Origin: Biscogniauxia marginata
Taxonomy: Eukaryota > Ascomycota > Sordariomycetes > Xylariales > Xylariaceae
DNA length: 64,000 bases
Reading direction: 5' to 3'
Assembly: GCA_022695795.1 (NCBI GenBank)
Contig: MU404112.1
Location: 186,001 to 250,000 of the forward strand
Under the pieces are notes generated by a model. That model searched no databases. It was not told where the DNA came from and saw nothing but the letters and a program-made list of their open reading frames with translations. Below are positions 34,796 to 45,393 of the stretch, piece by piece (position 1 is the first letter of the stretch; each line of letters starts with the position of its first letter). A program made the position numbers and the translations under genes.

Positions 34796-37424
34796 TCATA
34801 GCTTGCGCATCTTCTTCTCCATGCTATCCTCAAATTCCTGCGTACCGCCTTCCAGGGGAGCCAGATGGCCGGCCCTCAGCTGATATACCACTCTCCGCCT
34901 CGGGATCCCGTCGTTCGTTTCTCCCGGGGGAACGGCGCCTCCCGCCGCCTCCTCGTCGACGAGACCTTCGACGACGCCACGCATAAACCACCTGTCGTGA
35001 CTAACCAGCACCACAGCCCCCTCCCAATCCCGTAGCGCCTCCCGCATCGCCGTGACCGTCTCGTAGTCTAGATGTGTCGTCACCTCGTCTAGGACTAGGC
35101 AGTGTGGGCATTTCCACAGGATCCGGGCCATCTCGAGTCTTACCAGCTGGCCTCCCGAGAGCTTCCGGACCGGGACGTCGGACGCGAGCCGGCCTGGTAA
35201 TCCGAGGGATGCTAACAGGCCCCGGATCTGGCCCTCGTCCATCCCGCCTGATGTTTCCCTCAACAGTAGGCCCAACGATGCTAGATCGGGCTCTGCTCGG
35301 CCCGTCTGCTGGAGAGCCTCCACGGCATGCTGGGAGTAATAACCCAGCTTCAGTCGTGGGTGCGTCGTCGCGTTTCCAGACGTGGGCCTAGCTCCCTCCA
35401 CGAGTAGTCTGACGAGCGTCGACTTGCCGCTACCGTTTAGTCCTACGATCCCTATTCGGTCACCCATGTTGACAGACAAGTTGATGTCCTGCAGCACTAC
35501 TGGCGGGCTTGTTTTCGCTCCCTGGTCTCGCGGGTATCGGAATGACACCTTGTCCAAGGCTAGCAAGGCACCTGGAAACCGGAGATCGAGAGGCTCGGGC
35601 AGGACGAAGTGGATGGGTCGTTCGTCCTGCGGCACCTCGATCTCTTCCCGGCTGGTGAGATAGTACCCGACGAGGTCCCGATTGAGCTTGAAGCGGCCGC
35701 CCTTGGCGTTTGTTTCTAGGCCCCATCGGTCGTCTAGTTTCTTCTGCCGCGACTTGGCCTGCCGTATCTTGTTCAGGTCGTCCTTTGCCTTGCCCTCTCG
35801 CATGTTCCGCTGGATCGTCTGCTGGACGTGCTCTTTCTGCTTCTCCTGCGCCTCCTTCATCTTGGTGAGATGGGCCTTCTTCTCGGCACGCGACGCCTCA
35901 TACATCGGCAGGTCGCCGTGGAAGTAGGTAAGATCCCTGTCCCTGATGATGACTAGGTCACTGCAGAGCGATATGAAGTCGCGATCGTGGGACACCAGGA
36001 TAAGGGTGGGTGGTTCCGCTGATTCGGCGAGTCTTGTGAGGTGGCGCTGGAGCCACATGATCCCCAGGAGATCGAGGTAATTTGTCGGTTCGTCGAGGAT
36101 CAGTATGTCGGTCTCCTGAAGCAACACCGCTGCCAAGGACGTGCGCATCTTCCACCCCCCTGAGAGACTCGATATGGGCCTCTGCATGTAAGCATCCGAG
36201 AATCCTAGGCCGGTAAGTATCTTCCGGGCCCGAGACTCAACTTCCGCTAGCTTCGCGGGGTCTACTCGGATCTGGAGCTCGGCCAGCATGTCTGCGGCTT
36301 CATTTGTTTCCTTCGCTAGAGTTTCGGGTGATATTTCTGATTCCTTCTGTTGGTATCTAGAGTGCCTATGAGTGAGTGCACGTGAAGAATCTGGGCGAGT
36401 GAATACGAAAGAAATACATACCGAGACTGGAACTCTGCAACTTGCTTCTCCATCGCGGTCAACGCTTTCCTAGCTTGCAACCCCCTCGCTCCGCTGCGGA
36501 GTCGCGCGTCTTTGTCCCTCAGGAACAGTTCCTTCTGGAGTCGCTCGTAGTGAATCTCTCGATAGGCCCTCAGCGCGCCCAAGGGGTCGCTACTCTCGAT
36601 GCCATTTGATAGGTCTATATGCACACCGAATTAAGAAGAGCTTCGTCAGTCTCCATCTCTACTGAGATATGTAGCAGCGTATCTAGAGCCGAGGATACAG
36701 ATAATTAGAGAAAGTCATTGGACACACTTACTGTCGATTTCACGCTGCACCTGCTGCTTCGCCGTAGCGCTCTCGACGACTTCCTCCAACACTGTAACCC
36801 CTATCACCGCTTTACCATCGCCGGGGAGAGGAATCGGGGAATTTCGACCCTGCGGCGTCTCGTTGTCGTCGCAAACATTGGTCTGCTGTAAGATGACGAT
36901 GCGCGTCTGCTCGGGTATGCCGGGGATGAGTTTCTCGGCGATGGCCCTGAGGAGTGCTGCGTAGATTGGGTTCGCAAGTAAGCTGCCTAGCACACACACA
37001 TATATATATACCCTGTGCCCCCACCAGACTCTCATTTTGTCTCATTTGTCTCGGAGCGGCTTCACATACTCGACTTCCCCGTCCCGTTCCTCCCGACCAG
37101 CGCGTACCGCGCGCCGGCCTTGAGCCTCAGCGTGGCGTTGCTCAGGATCTCGGTGGTGCCCTCGCCCCTCCTGCTCCCCCGGGCTGCCTTGCCCTTGCCT
37201 TTGTCTTTGGTGCCCGGGGAGGCAGCGGATCTCGAGGCGACGGCTATGTTTAGGCCCTCGATGTCTAGCTGTGGTGTTTTTTTAGTAATAGGAAATTCGG
37301 TAGTAAAAAAAAAGAAGAGAGAAGAACGTCTTACCTCGCGGTAATTAGGTGTCCCAATGTTAAAGCGCGTCTGCTTCGACGTGCACAGGATCGTCGTGGC
37401 GCTCTCTGCTTCCATCGAGGCCAT
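34796..37424 (-). CDS. ABC-F family ATPase (GCN20-like, soluble)
   Basis: Five exons on the minus strand: 37424-37335, 37268-37070, 36956-36732, 36614-36422, 36356-34796 (755 aa). It has two ABC domains and no TM segments, so it is not a transporter; ABC-F proteins act on ribosomes or in translation control. Domain 1: Walker A GRNGTGKST (about 89-97, completed by splicing), signature LSGGW (about 300), Walker B ILILDEPTNYLD (about 320-331), switch His in LVSHDRDF. A charged coiled linker (about 390-450, KMKEAQEKQKEHVQQ) follows. Domain 2: Walker A GLNGSGKST (about 541-549), LSGGQ (635-639), Walker B CLVLDEVTTHLD, SHDRWF. Val replaces Pro after the second catalytic Glu. The N-terminus differs from yeast GCN20 and ARB1, so I leave the symbol blank; a filamentous-fungal ABC-F lineage is likely. 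Confidence 0.92.
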
Positions 37425-38624
37425 GTTATTTCTTCATCTAGTGCCCACGGTATAATACGTATGTGCGTTTCCTAGGCAGAGTTCCAGAAGAAGATCGAAT
37501 GAGATGAAAGAGATTCGAGTCGAAGAATCTGAAAGAATTGGATATATAATGTGTTATTTAGGTAGTCCAATGAAAAAAAGGGGGGAAATTACTATGCGGG
37601 CTACGTTCTTATTGTAGGTTATACGTGTACCAGATAGAGAAGTTTAGACTCGGCGCTGTTGTATATCAATACCAGTAGGTAAGGCCTTTATACTAATATA
37701 TATAGCGAGATACTTTTTGAGTTTGAAATGTCTAAACTACTACATACATCCTATGTACCTCTTAGATTCCATTACATACAACATGAATCATTGGATCTAA
37801 CACTAAATACAAAAACTGAAAAGACAACCCCTACTAGGACGTAATCTACCATCTTCCCATAGCACACCATCCTTCATGTTCCCCTCGCAAGGCGGCGAAT
37901 ACGATCTGTTTAACTTGCACTTGTCTGTAATACTCCAAAAAATAATGTACCTAGCTTCATCAATACATGCATATATAGGTACATACATCGATACTACGTT
38001 AGCTTGCCCACCTAGTTTCGGGTTGGTAGGTATCACTTTGTGGGCATCTAGCGTTGCAGTAGCGCGGATGAATCATTCTGATCTCAGTCCTAACTACCTA
38101 GGTACTACTAATTGTATGTAATTCGTTTCTTTCATGATTGGTCCGTTCCGCTATAAGCGTTTTTTTGGCTCAGGCCGAATCGATTTGATTTTCTGTTCTT
38201 TTCCTGACCTCTGGCTAAGTCTGGTTGACCTTACTTGACTTTACTTTTTAACCAAGCAACACATTCGGGAGAAAATGTCGAGGTCAAAAGGTCTCGCTAG
38301 GGAGGGTTCATTTATGTTACATAGCATACAACAAAGTAAACTACCTAGGTAGGTAATTAGGGAATAAATATCGTGTAAAAGCAAACCCAAGTCTATTAGG
38401 CAGTTGCGTGTATCTTACATTGCCTAGGTATATCGCCCACAAGTCTGTCTACATAGTCCGTCTATTCTGTTATCTATCTCTTAATATAACCAATCCCCTG
38501 CTGTTCTAACAACAGCGTCCAGTCCATACATACCTACATACGGACAAACCAAAACTTATATCGCCTGCCCCAAACCGCTCGTTCATGTCTCATCAAGACC
38601 ACCAAACATAACATCACCCCCAAA
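37425..38624. other. Intergenic
   Basis: 1.2 kb, no gene seen. Several perfect TACCTAGGTA-type palindromes (about 38093-38106, 38341-38355, 38422-38431). Confidence 0.5.
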
Positions 38625-40187
38625 TCACCCAACCGACCGATCAACAAGCACCAAGAAATGCGCCCCCTCCTCCCTGCGCACGCCCACGCGCCCTCCCTGC
38701 GGCACCTCCACGATGGTCCCATCGACGCAGACCTTCCTCCACCGCGGATCCTCCTCCAGGATCGTGATCACGAGCTCTCCAGCGACGTCCTCGTACCCGA
38801 CGCCATCCTCCCCCCCGTCACCGTCTCTCTTCCAGCGCATACCGACGTGCCTCCCCCCCTCGTACGCGCGCGTCATGATCTCCATGGTGCGCTCCGCGCC
38901 CACGGGGCCGAAGTGCACGAGCCGCAGCGCGCCGTCGAGCGGCCGGCTCGCGGGCGAGATGCAGAACGTCTTCTCGAGGTTCGAGACTAGGGTCGCGAGG
39001 ACGTAGGCGTGGCGCCCGCGGCCGAGGAGGACAGGCTTCTTTCCTCCTTCCGTTTCTCCGGCCGAGTAGGAGGGAGAAGGAGGAGGGACGAGCTCGACGG
39101 TCGCCCGGTACGCGTGGTTCTCCTTCAGCAGCTCCTGCGCCACCATGCCGAAGCGCTTCGCCCCGTGTCGGCGGTATTCGGGGGTGTCGCTCTCCCAGAC
39201 TAGCTGGGCGTGGAATCCATAGCTCGCGACGATGGCACCGTACAGGTGAGTGACCGAGTCGGAGTGCTCAGTTACGACGTTTTCTTCCTCCGTCGCTACT
39301 ACTACTTCTTCGGTGGTGGTGGTAGCAGTAGCAGTAGCAGTAGCAGAGGAGGAGGGCCCTGATCTGCCAGCGTCCTCAGATTTAGAGCTTGTGTAAGTGA
39401 TTGTACGGGAGCCTGGGGGGAAGGTAGCCTTAAAGGAGGGCAGCGGCGCGGCTCTGCCTCTGAGTAGCGTGCGAAGAGCCTGGACGAGGGTAGATGGTAC
39501 CGGCGATCCGGCAGGTGGCTCGACGATCTTATGAAGCGAGTTAAAGAGCGCATTCCCGGTGCCGAGGGGCAAAATCGCGATCAGGGGTAGCTGAGGTTCA
39601 TCGATCGTGCCATCCACGAGTGCCTTGCCATTGAGCATCTCGACCACCCCGCCGTCGCCGCTCAGAAGGACGACCGTGTGCTTCGCTGGAGCTTGATCAT
39701 CGGAGCCGTTCTGGATGCTTTCGCCGAGGCTTCGGGCGAACTCACGAACACTTGCGACATTCTGGGTGACGACGAGGTTATAAGAATTTGATTTCGCCAG
39801 TGCTGCGGACGGGTCCGTTGAGCTGGGAGGCGTTTCCGTAGCCAAGATACCTAGGGCCACGAAGAGTGGTTTGATAACTGATTGGTAGAACTCCTGAGCA
39901 AGCCCCGTCCCTGACAGTGTTGATACCACGACATGGACGTGTTGTGACTGACCGCTTTGCAGGTATTCCGGCAAGCTGTCAATTACAAGCCCATCGACGA
40001 GGGACGATAGCACATCCGTCGTGGTCACTTGAGATAAACTATATGATGTCCCTTGCTCATTACTCACTTCCTGTAGGCTGAAAACGTCGTATTCACCTGG
40101 TTTCTGGGGCTTTTTGAGGATGCAAATAACTTCCTCAAGTTTCACGGAACCAATGAGGTTGCTCGCGTTCTCATTTTTAATCGACAT
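38625..40187 (-). CDS. Diacylglycerol/sphingoid-base kinase-like protein
   Basis: Single exon, 520 aa. A DAGK catalytic domain (about 85-225) shows VVLLSGDGGVVEMLNG (Gly-Asp-Gly-Gly at 177-180, nucleotide-binding loop) and IAILPLGTGNALFNSLHK (206-220). The C-terminal beta-rich half includes LYGAIVASYGFHAQLVWESDTPEYRRHGAKRF-type text (about 320-355) and KTFCISPASRPLDGALRLVHFG (about 408-430), as in sphingoid long-chain-base and other lipid kinases. Yeast LCB kinases are membrane-associated; this copy shows no TM helix. A low-complexity Thr/Ala/Glu insert (about 270-305) separates the halves. Substrate (sphingoid base, diacylglycerol or ceramide) cannot be fixed from sequence. It lies downstream of TRM1 on the same strand with a 480-bp gap. 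Confidence 0.88.
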   Translation of the reverse strand: MSIKNENASNLIGSVKLEEVICILKKPQKPGEYDVFSLQEVSNEQGTSYSLSQVTTTDVLSSLVDGLVIDSLPEYLQSGQSQHVHVVVSTLSGTGLAQEFYQSVIKPLFVALGILATETPPSSTDPSAALAKSNSYNLVVTQNVASVREFARSLGESIQNGSDDQAPAKHTVVLLSGDGGVVEMLNGKALVDGTIDEPQLPLIAILPLGTGNALFNSLHKIVEPPAGSPVPSTLVQALRTLLRGRAAPLPSFKATFPPGSRTITYTSSKSEDAGRSGPSSSATATATATTTTEEVVVATEEENVVTEHSDSVTHLYGAIVASYGFHAQLVWESDTPEYRRHGAKRFGMVAQELLKENHAYRATVELVPPPSPSYSAGETEGGKKPVLLGRGRHAYVLATLVSNLEKTFCISPASRPLDGALRLVHFGPVGAERTMEIMTRAYEGGRHVGMRWKRDGDGGEDGVGYEDVAGELVITILEEDPRWRKVCVDGTIVEVPQGGRVGVRREEGAHFLVLVDRSVG

Positions 40188-40668
40188 ATTTTTTTAACCT
40201 CGCCTCTCAAGGATTTCAAATGCTATGAACTAATGAATCTTGAAATGGAGATTCTATAGTAAAGAGTCGGGCAGTGGAAGCTGTCGATATTCTGGAGCCT
40301 AGTTGGATTCAAGATGGGGTTGTTGGTTGCTTGCGAAATCTCACGGGCAAATGTGGTGATTGGCTGAGGAGTGACTGCTGAGTCATGCGTGTAAGGGGGG
40401 AAAGAGTGGAGCTGACTTAGCTCGACTTTCGTCGTCCAAGGCACTCGGTTGGCACACATCCAGATGCATAGTGCTCTTATCTTCAACTCGGACATATTTT
40501 GGGACACCTCCTGATTAGGTAGTATCTTCTCGGACAGGCGAAAGCGCTGGGTGCACGAATTATCGAGGGAAAGAAAAGCAAAGGGTATCAATTGACCGTG
40601 AACCTTACATTCACCGATATACTCTAACCTCAAACTCCTAGTAGATGATCAAGCCTAATTGCAGATCA
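40188..40668. other. Intergenic, probable 5' region of lipid kinase gene
   Basis: 480 bp between two minus-strand genes. A 136-residue open frame on the minus strand shows no family likeness and lies where the lipid kinase 5' UTR and promoter should be; I do not call it a gene. Confidence 0.5.
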
Positions 40669-42843
40669 TCAGTGTCCTTTGGCTTTTGACAACGGACCCC
40701 AGTTCTCCCTGGGATTTGCCTGGTATCTGATTAGGCCCTTTTTGGACCTATCTTGTCCAAGTTTCTGGTCGAAAATGACTTCTAACTTGTCGATTTCATC
40801 GTCCGTAGCATCGGCCTTCTTGCCCAGTCTAAGCAAGGAGTATGCAGGACTAGTTTCTGTGATCTTGTCGACATTCACTGGTCGTCCCTGACGAACCCAT
40901 TCTCTCATGATATGCCAGATAACTTTCCAAGGTGCATTTGTTTTAAGACTCCCGGGTTTGCAATGGCTTCGAGTCACTTCGTAACCAAGATGACGTAGGG
41001 CACCTCTGAAGCTGTCTTCGTCAGGGCAGATACAATGTATTACACCAGAGAGAATGGACGGGTGGAAAAAGAACGGGTATGGCTCAACGGCCGCAAGCTC
41101 ATCTTCCTTGATACTAGGTTGATCATCCTTCGGGGGTGAAAGAAACTCCTCGAGAGCAGTCTGCAGCATCCCTTCTATGCGTGCTTTCGTGCCGTAGACA
41201 TCAGCCGAGACAGTGGGCAGGTCATCGAGAATCTTCTTGATGAAATCTGGAGAATGTAGTGGTCCCGCATACATGGGGCCAGCGAGATGCGTCTTGGAGC
41301 CGCAGTGCTCGCAATGCTCGTTGGCCGTGGGAGCCATAGCTAGTCCATGTTTATAAAACACGTTTTTTCCAGATTTGTTGCTTATTTTCTTATTGCGGAG
41401 GAGGAGCTGTGTTTCCCAAGCACCGCATCCTTGATCGCAAGTATATACCACCATTGTCTTCCCTGCCAGAAACTTGACATGGGCAGGGGATTTCTTGACT
41501 TTTACAAAGACGCGGATGTAGTAATCGATCGACAAGCTTAAAAGGGGTTCGATGGCTAGACCGTACCTTGCTGCCGTGGTGGCAATTCCATGGAGGATCA
41601 GACGTAGCCCCGCTTCATGAGAGTAAAAACCCTTGACAGGGATGCCTCCGTAGAGAGCAAAGGTCTTTTCCGAATACCCGTGCGAGGCCCAGACTCCCGA
41701 ATCCGTGCAGGTGACGCACAGAAGTCCGCCATCATCTCGTAGGGCATTGATTGCCGCCTCGAAGAATGTAGCTGCGGTTCCGTAAGGATCTAGGTCGATC
41801 ACATCGTATCGCTTGCCCGCTCTCGATCTACCCTTCTTAGGGTGCTTATCCCTTACGTGATCGCGAGTGACCTCTTCGGCAGCTATCGAGTACATGTGTG
41901 CACGCGCATCACCCTGGATAGCATTCACTCTCGACTCTACGCCGTTGTGTTCGGCATTGAGGCGAATAGCTTCTACAGCAGATGGCGTGAGATCATTGGC
42001 AGTAACTGACGTGACAAATGGAAGCTCTTGGGCGTATCGTAGAGCTCGGAGGCCCGTAGCAGACAAGGCATCGAGAATTGTGAACTTTGGACCGCGGGGT
42101 TGATTGTCCTGCTTGGCCTCATTGGATTTGCTCTCTTCATCCTTCGAGGTTCCCGAGGGGTTTAGTGGTTCGTTTGCAGTAGAGGTTTCCTCCGTGCTAA
42201 CGTTTGCGGCCGTTGCTGCAGAATCATTATGATCTGTCCCATGACCATTATGGACATCTGTCATAACCGTGTCCCCTCCTACGGTCGGTGCCACCTCATC
42301 CTGAGCATCCTTACCCTCCGCGTCAGTGGGCTCCTTTTCCTGTTTCTTGGGGTTTCTATCGCTACCATCTGACTTGTCACGTTTCCTCTTAGCCACGTGT
42401 TCGGCATTGGCAGAGCGTGACTTGGATAGAACCTCCTCTCCATATGCTTTGATGGCGAGAACGGTCAGGTCACGATTAAATTGCTGAATGGGATTATAAA
42501 AGACCTTTTGCTGCTCTTCAACATTCTTCAAGGTCTTATCCGCCGACTCTTTCGCCGAGAAGGGGACTAGAATTCGGGCGAGTCCCTCCTTGACCTCTGT
42601 ATACTCCTGTCCATTCCGCTGCACTGTCTGCACCTCGTCCACGGCCGAGGTGCCGTTTGTCGGTTCAGTGCTCATGGTGCACACAGCACGAGAAAGCCGC
42701 TGTATGGGGCGAAGCCAGTTCACATGCCTTGAAGATAACCGAAGGAAAGAAATAGGCGCTGGTGTGGGCATATGATTGGGACTGTAGGAATTGTGATGAC
42801 TGAAGAAGCAACATGGGAAAATTTCCCCAAGCATCGAAGGCAT
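40669..42843 (-). CDS. TRM1: tRNA (guanine26-N2)-dimethyltransferase
   Basis: Intronless, 724 aa from the outermost ATG. TRM1 makes N2,N2-dimethylguanosine at position 26 of tRNAs in nucleus and mitochondria. Evidence: EGLARILVPFS and VFYNPIQQFNRDLTVLAI near the N-terminus, SAM-binding FTILDALSATGLRALRYA, RYDVIDLDPYGTAATF (catalytic DPYG-type motif), TCTDSGVWASHGYSEKTFALY, and the CDQGCGAW...CEHCG zinc-binding pair followed by AGPMYAGPLH. An acidic/polar insert (about residues 150-260, with KKRKRDK-like basic patches) is longer than in yeast. Possible starts are ATG at 42843, 42771 and 42675; from 42771 the protein begins with an Arg/Ser-rich mitochondrial-type presequence that would be absent from 42675, suggesting dual targeting as in yeast. 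Confidence 0.95.
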   Translation of the reverse strand: MPSMLGEIFPCCFFSHHNSYSPNHMPTPAPISFLRLSSRHVNWLRPIQRLSRAVCTMSTEPTNGTSAVDEVQTVQRNGQEYTEVKEGLARILVPFSAKESADKTLKNVEEQQKVFYNPIQQFNRDLTVLAIKAYGEEVLSKSRSANAEHVAKRKRDKSDGSDRNPKKQEKEPTDAEGKDAQDEVAPTVGGDTVMTDVHNGHGTDHNDSAATAANVSTEETSTANEPLNPSGTSKDEESKSNEAKQDNQPRGPKFTILDALSATGLRALRYAQELPFVTSVTANDLTPSAVEAIRLNAEHNGVESRVNAIQGDARAHMYSIAAEEVTRDHVRDKHPKKGRSRAGKRYDVIDLDPYGTAATFFEAAINALRDDGGLLCVTCTDSGVWASHGYSEKTFALYGGIPVKGFYSHEAGLRLILHGIATTAARYGLAIEPLLSLSIDYYIRVFVKVKKSPAHVKFLAGKTMVVYTCDQGCGAWETQLLLRNKKISNKSGKNVFYKHGLAMAPTANEHCEHCGSKTHLAGPMYAGPLHSPDFIKKILDDLPTVSADVYGTKARIEGMLQTALEEFLSPPKDDQPSIKEDELAAVEPYPFFFHPSILSGVIHCICPDEDSFRGALRHLGYEVTRSHCKPGSLKTNAPWKVIWHIMREWVRQGRPVNVDKITETSPAYSLLRLGKKADATDDEIDKLEVIFDQKLGQDRSKKGLIRYQANPRENWGPLSKAKGH

Positions 42844-43129
42844 GGGTACAGCTTTAAGGAAATCTAGCGGATTCTGCCGGGCGGTCAATCACAATTTATT
42901 ATCGCGATAAGGAAGAGTCTCCATAATTTCTACAAACCTCCCACTACCTGATAGGTTCATAAGGTAACGGCTCCTGATTACTATGGATTTAGGTAGGTAG
43001 GTACTTATATGCATATAAAAGGGGGTCAGATAAAAGGGGATGAACGAGAAGAGGAAAAGATTAGAAGCAATTATCATAAATATATATTTAGGCATTATAT
43101 GAATCCTGTCGAGGTTACCTATCTACGTA

Positions 43130-43534
43130 TCACAGGCCGACCCTCGGTGCCGGCAAAGCCAGCTGACTTACTAGCTCATCCCAATCCTCCTTATTCAGCT
43201 CTTGCATCTCGGCGGGCGGCGGCTGCTTCGCACGCAGCTCTCTCCGGAGAGGGCATCTCAGCACGTTCTTCAGGAACACGATGATCACCGTCTCCAGGTC
43301 GTCGCACGGGCCGTCGTCAAACCAGCGGTTTATCTTCGTTAGCAGGGCGCCCAGCATCGGGCCCGCGAGCGCCTGGGTCGGCCCCCCTACGCAGCGACAT
43401 CGCGACGGGACGTGGTAGAACCGGAACTCAATGTCGCCGACGGTGCGCTCGAACGTGCCGCGGCACTGCGACTTTGGGTTTATGGCCTCGAAGGTCATTT
43501 TCAGCTCGATTCCGGAGAGCAATTCAGCAGCCAT
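43130..43534 (-). CDS. Small unrecognised protein
   Basis: Single open frame of 134 aa starting at an ATG. I recognise no family. It is moderately rich in Cys (6) and Arg, with no signal peptide or TM helix, and ends in a short helix-like segment (MQELNKEDWDELVSQLALP). The sequence is non-repetitive and codon-like, so it is better than a chance frame. It is divergent from the SLATT-domain gene, with about 950 bp between the starts. It could be a lineage-specific gene or one exon of a longer one. Confidence 0.5.
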   Translation of the reverse strand: MAAELLSGIELKMTFEAINPKSQCRGTFERTVGDIEFRFYHVPSRCRCVGGPTQALAGPMLGALLTKINRWFDDGPCDDLETVIIVFLKNVLRCPLRRELRAKQPPPAEMQELNKEDWDELVSQLALPAPRVGL

Positions 43535-44482
43535 TGTGATCTAATTTACTTGCTTCTTGTGTTACTCTTTTTTCTCTTGGAAATTGCTAATTTGTAGGGG
43601 AAGACAGGTTTGGAACATTCTTTATATGAGTGCTGATGGTCGTGGTCGTGATCAATGTCTTTGTTTCTTCCATGTAAGTGACCATACCAGTTTCTGAACG
43701 ACTGCTTTGTGGTTAATTTGGACTTCGCGCTTTGTTGCATCTAGTGTTACATCAAACCTCACTGGCCTAGGTATGGTATGGATAATCCCCCTATGGTAGA
43801 TAGGTAGATAGGTGTAAAGAGCCTTCTCGAGGTTCGTGTTAGACAGTTGTAGCTCCATGTAAGCTTTTGGTCCCTCCTAATATAGTGGACCTTACATACA
43901 TGTATGTAGGTACAATTTGGTATGTCATTGTACTTTGGAAGTTGCAGTGAAGTTACGGACTACCAGACATGAATCAATGTCTCTCTACTACCTAGTATGT
44001 ACTTGCCCTGCATACGTACGTAGCATCATGGCAACCACCTTCTTATTATCCACCTGGGCAGTCACTGAAAGACAGGAAGGACTCATCCGGTAGTGGTTCC
44101 TTCATGTTGCCTTATAAACTGGTTCTCCCGATGATGTAAGCCAACACCCCCTTGCTCTTCTCATTTCTAGCCCACTGTCTGCTTAGCTCCTGGGAAACAC
44201 ATACGCCTACTGCCGACAAAGTTGAGCACCAGACTGTGATTTCTTTACATGATCCCATCGTCAATCCTGAGCTATGAGCTGAGGTAGGTGCTGAGGCTAG
44301 AACTGACAAGTTCCATCCTGCGAGTTGTGCTATCTAGTCCCCTATTAGTATCCTCCTCGTCGGAAGCGACACTACAAGAGAGCTTACGTCCTATAATATT
44401 TCAACCAAATTCCTCGCCTACCTGTTCTTCTTCTTCCTCTCTACTCAGACTACAAGTTTTCACTTCTCCCCAGGCTTCTGAG
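43535..44482. other. Divergent promoter region
   Basis: 950 bp between the small minus-strand protein and the SLATT gene. No exon seen. The reading frame of the SLATT gene stays open upstream to 44288 but without an ATG, so I treat it as 5' UTR. Confidence 0.5.
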
Positions 44483-45393
44483 ATGGCGACCACGATAATC
44501 TATCCACCTCAGGACGCCCAGCCCCCTTCTCTCCCCCGACTCGGTCTTGATTCAGATATGATCTCGCAGCCAGCTCTAGCTCCGGCTTCAGGCCATCCTC
44601 CCTCCACCCCTCCAGCTCCCGCGTCAAACGGCAAAGGTGATAGCCCCAAGTCACCTAACCATTTCGAGAAGGACCTCTCTCACCGTCTTCTTTCTCACGC
44701 CGAGTGGTCTCAGTTCTGCCGAGGTGTCGGTGTCTTGAAGGACGACGAGAGCGATCAAGTCGTCCGCCCCACCAGTCGATGGTGGCCTCCCGCAGGCTTC
44801 AAAGATGGCTTGTACCAGGATGTCCTCTTTGAGAAGACCAAGTTCTCTTACTGGTTTCATCTGGTCAACGCCGCCCAGTGGATTCTGATGCTATCTCAAC
44901 TTGCTCTGGGCGCTGTCTTGACGGCTATTGGGTCCATATCGCATCAGGATGGGCCGAGAATTGTAAGTATATTCCGATACTCACAACATCTTCGACTCAC
45001 CTGGTCAGACATATCATCAATCCTACCTTCTACCTGTTCGTGGGAGCTAGCACTAACCCGAGCCCTTGAAATCAGACCATCATCGCTGCCGTCCAGACCT
45101 GCATTTCCGGCATCCTCGCTCTGATCCACAATAGCGGTCTGCCCTATAGATACCGCTCGGACCGGAATGAGTTCTACAAGCTCGAGGAGCACCTCAAGTC
45201 CATCATCGACACGGCTCTTGTTCCCGCAGACAAGAGCATCCATGAGGTCCTCGCAGACTGTTTTGACATGTTCCGTGCTGCCAGACAGACAGTCCAGGAC
45301 AATATTCCAGCTTCGTACAAGTCGTCTACCTCAAACCCAGCACAACCCCCTCGCCCTATCCAGGGCCTCCAGAAGATCATATCGAAGAAGTAA
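44483..45393 (+). CDS. SLATT-domain two-TM protein (fungal type)
   Basis: Two exons, 44483-44962 and 45076-45393 (265 aa); the 113-nt intron (GTAAGT donor, ATCAG acceptor) separates the two membrane helices. The N-terminal 60 residues are Pro/Ser/Ala-rich. Next come an acidic/aromatic segment (SRWWPPAGFKDGLYQD), then KTKFSYWFHLVNAAQ leading into TM1 (about 130-152), a short loop, TM2 (about 160-178, TIIAAVQTCISGILALI), the GLPYRYRSDRNEF turn and a helical tail (about 192-240). This layout matches the fungal branch of the SMODS and SLOG-associating two-TM effector (SLATT) domain, known in bacteria as the membrane effector of nucleotide-triggered defence systems. Its function in fungi is not established. 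The family call rests on topology and the conserved boundary motifs as I remember them. Confidence 0.82.

Noticed and set aside
40223..40633. 136-codon minus-strand frame between TRM1 and the lipid kinase
   Set aside because: No motif or domain, and it sits where the lipid kinase promoter and 5' UTR must be.
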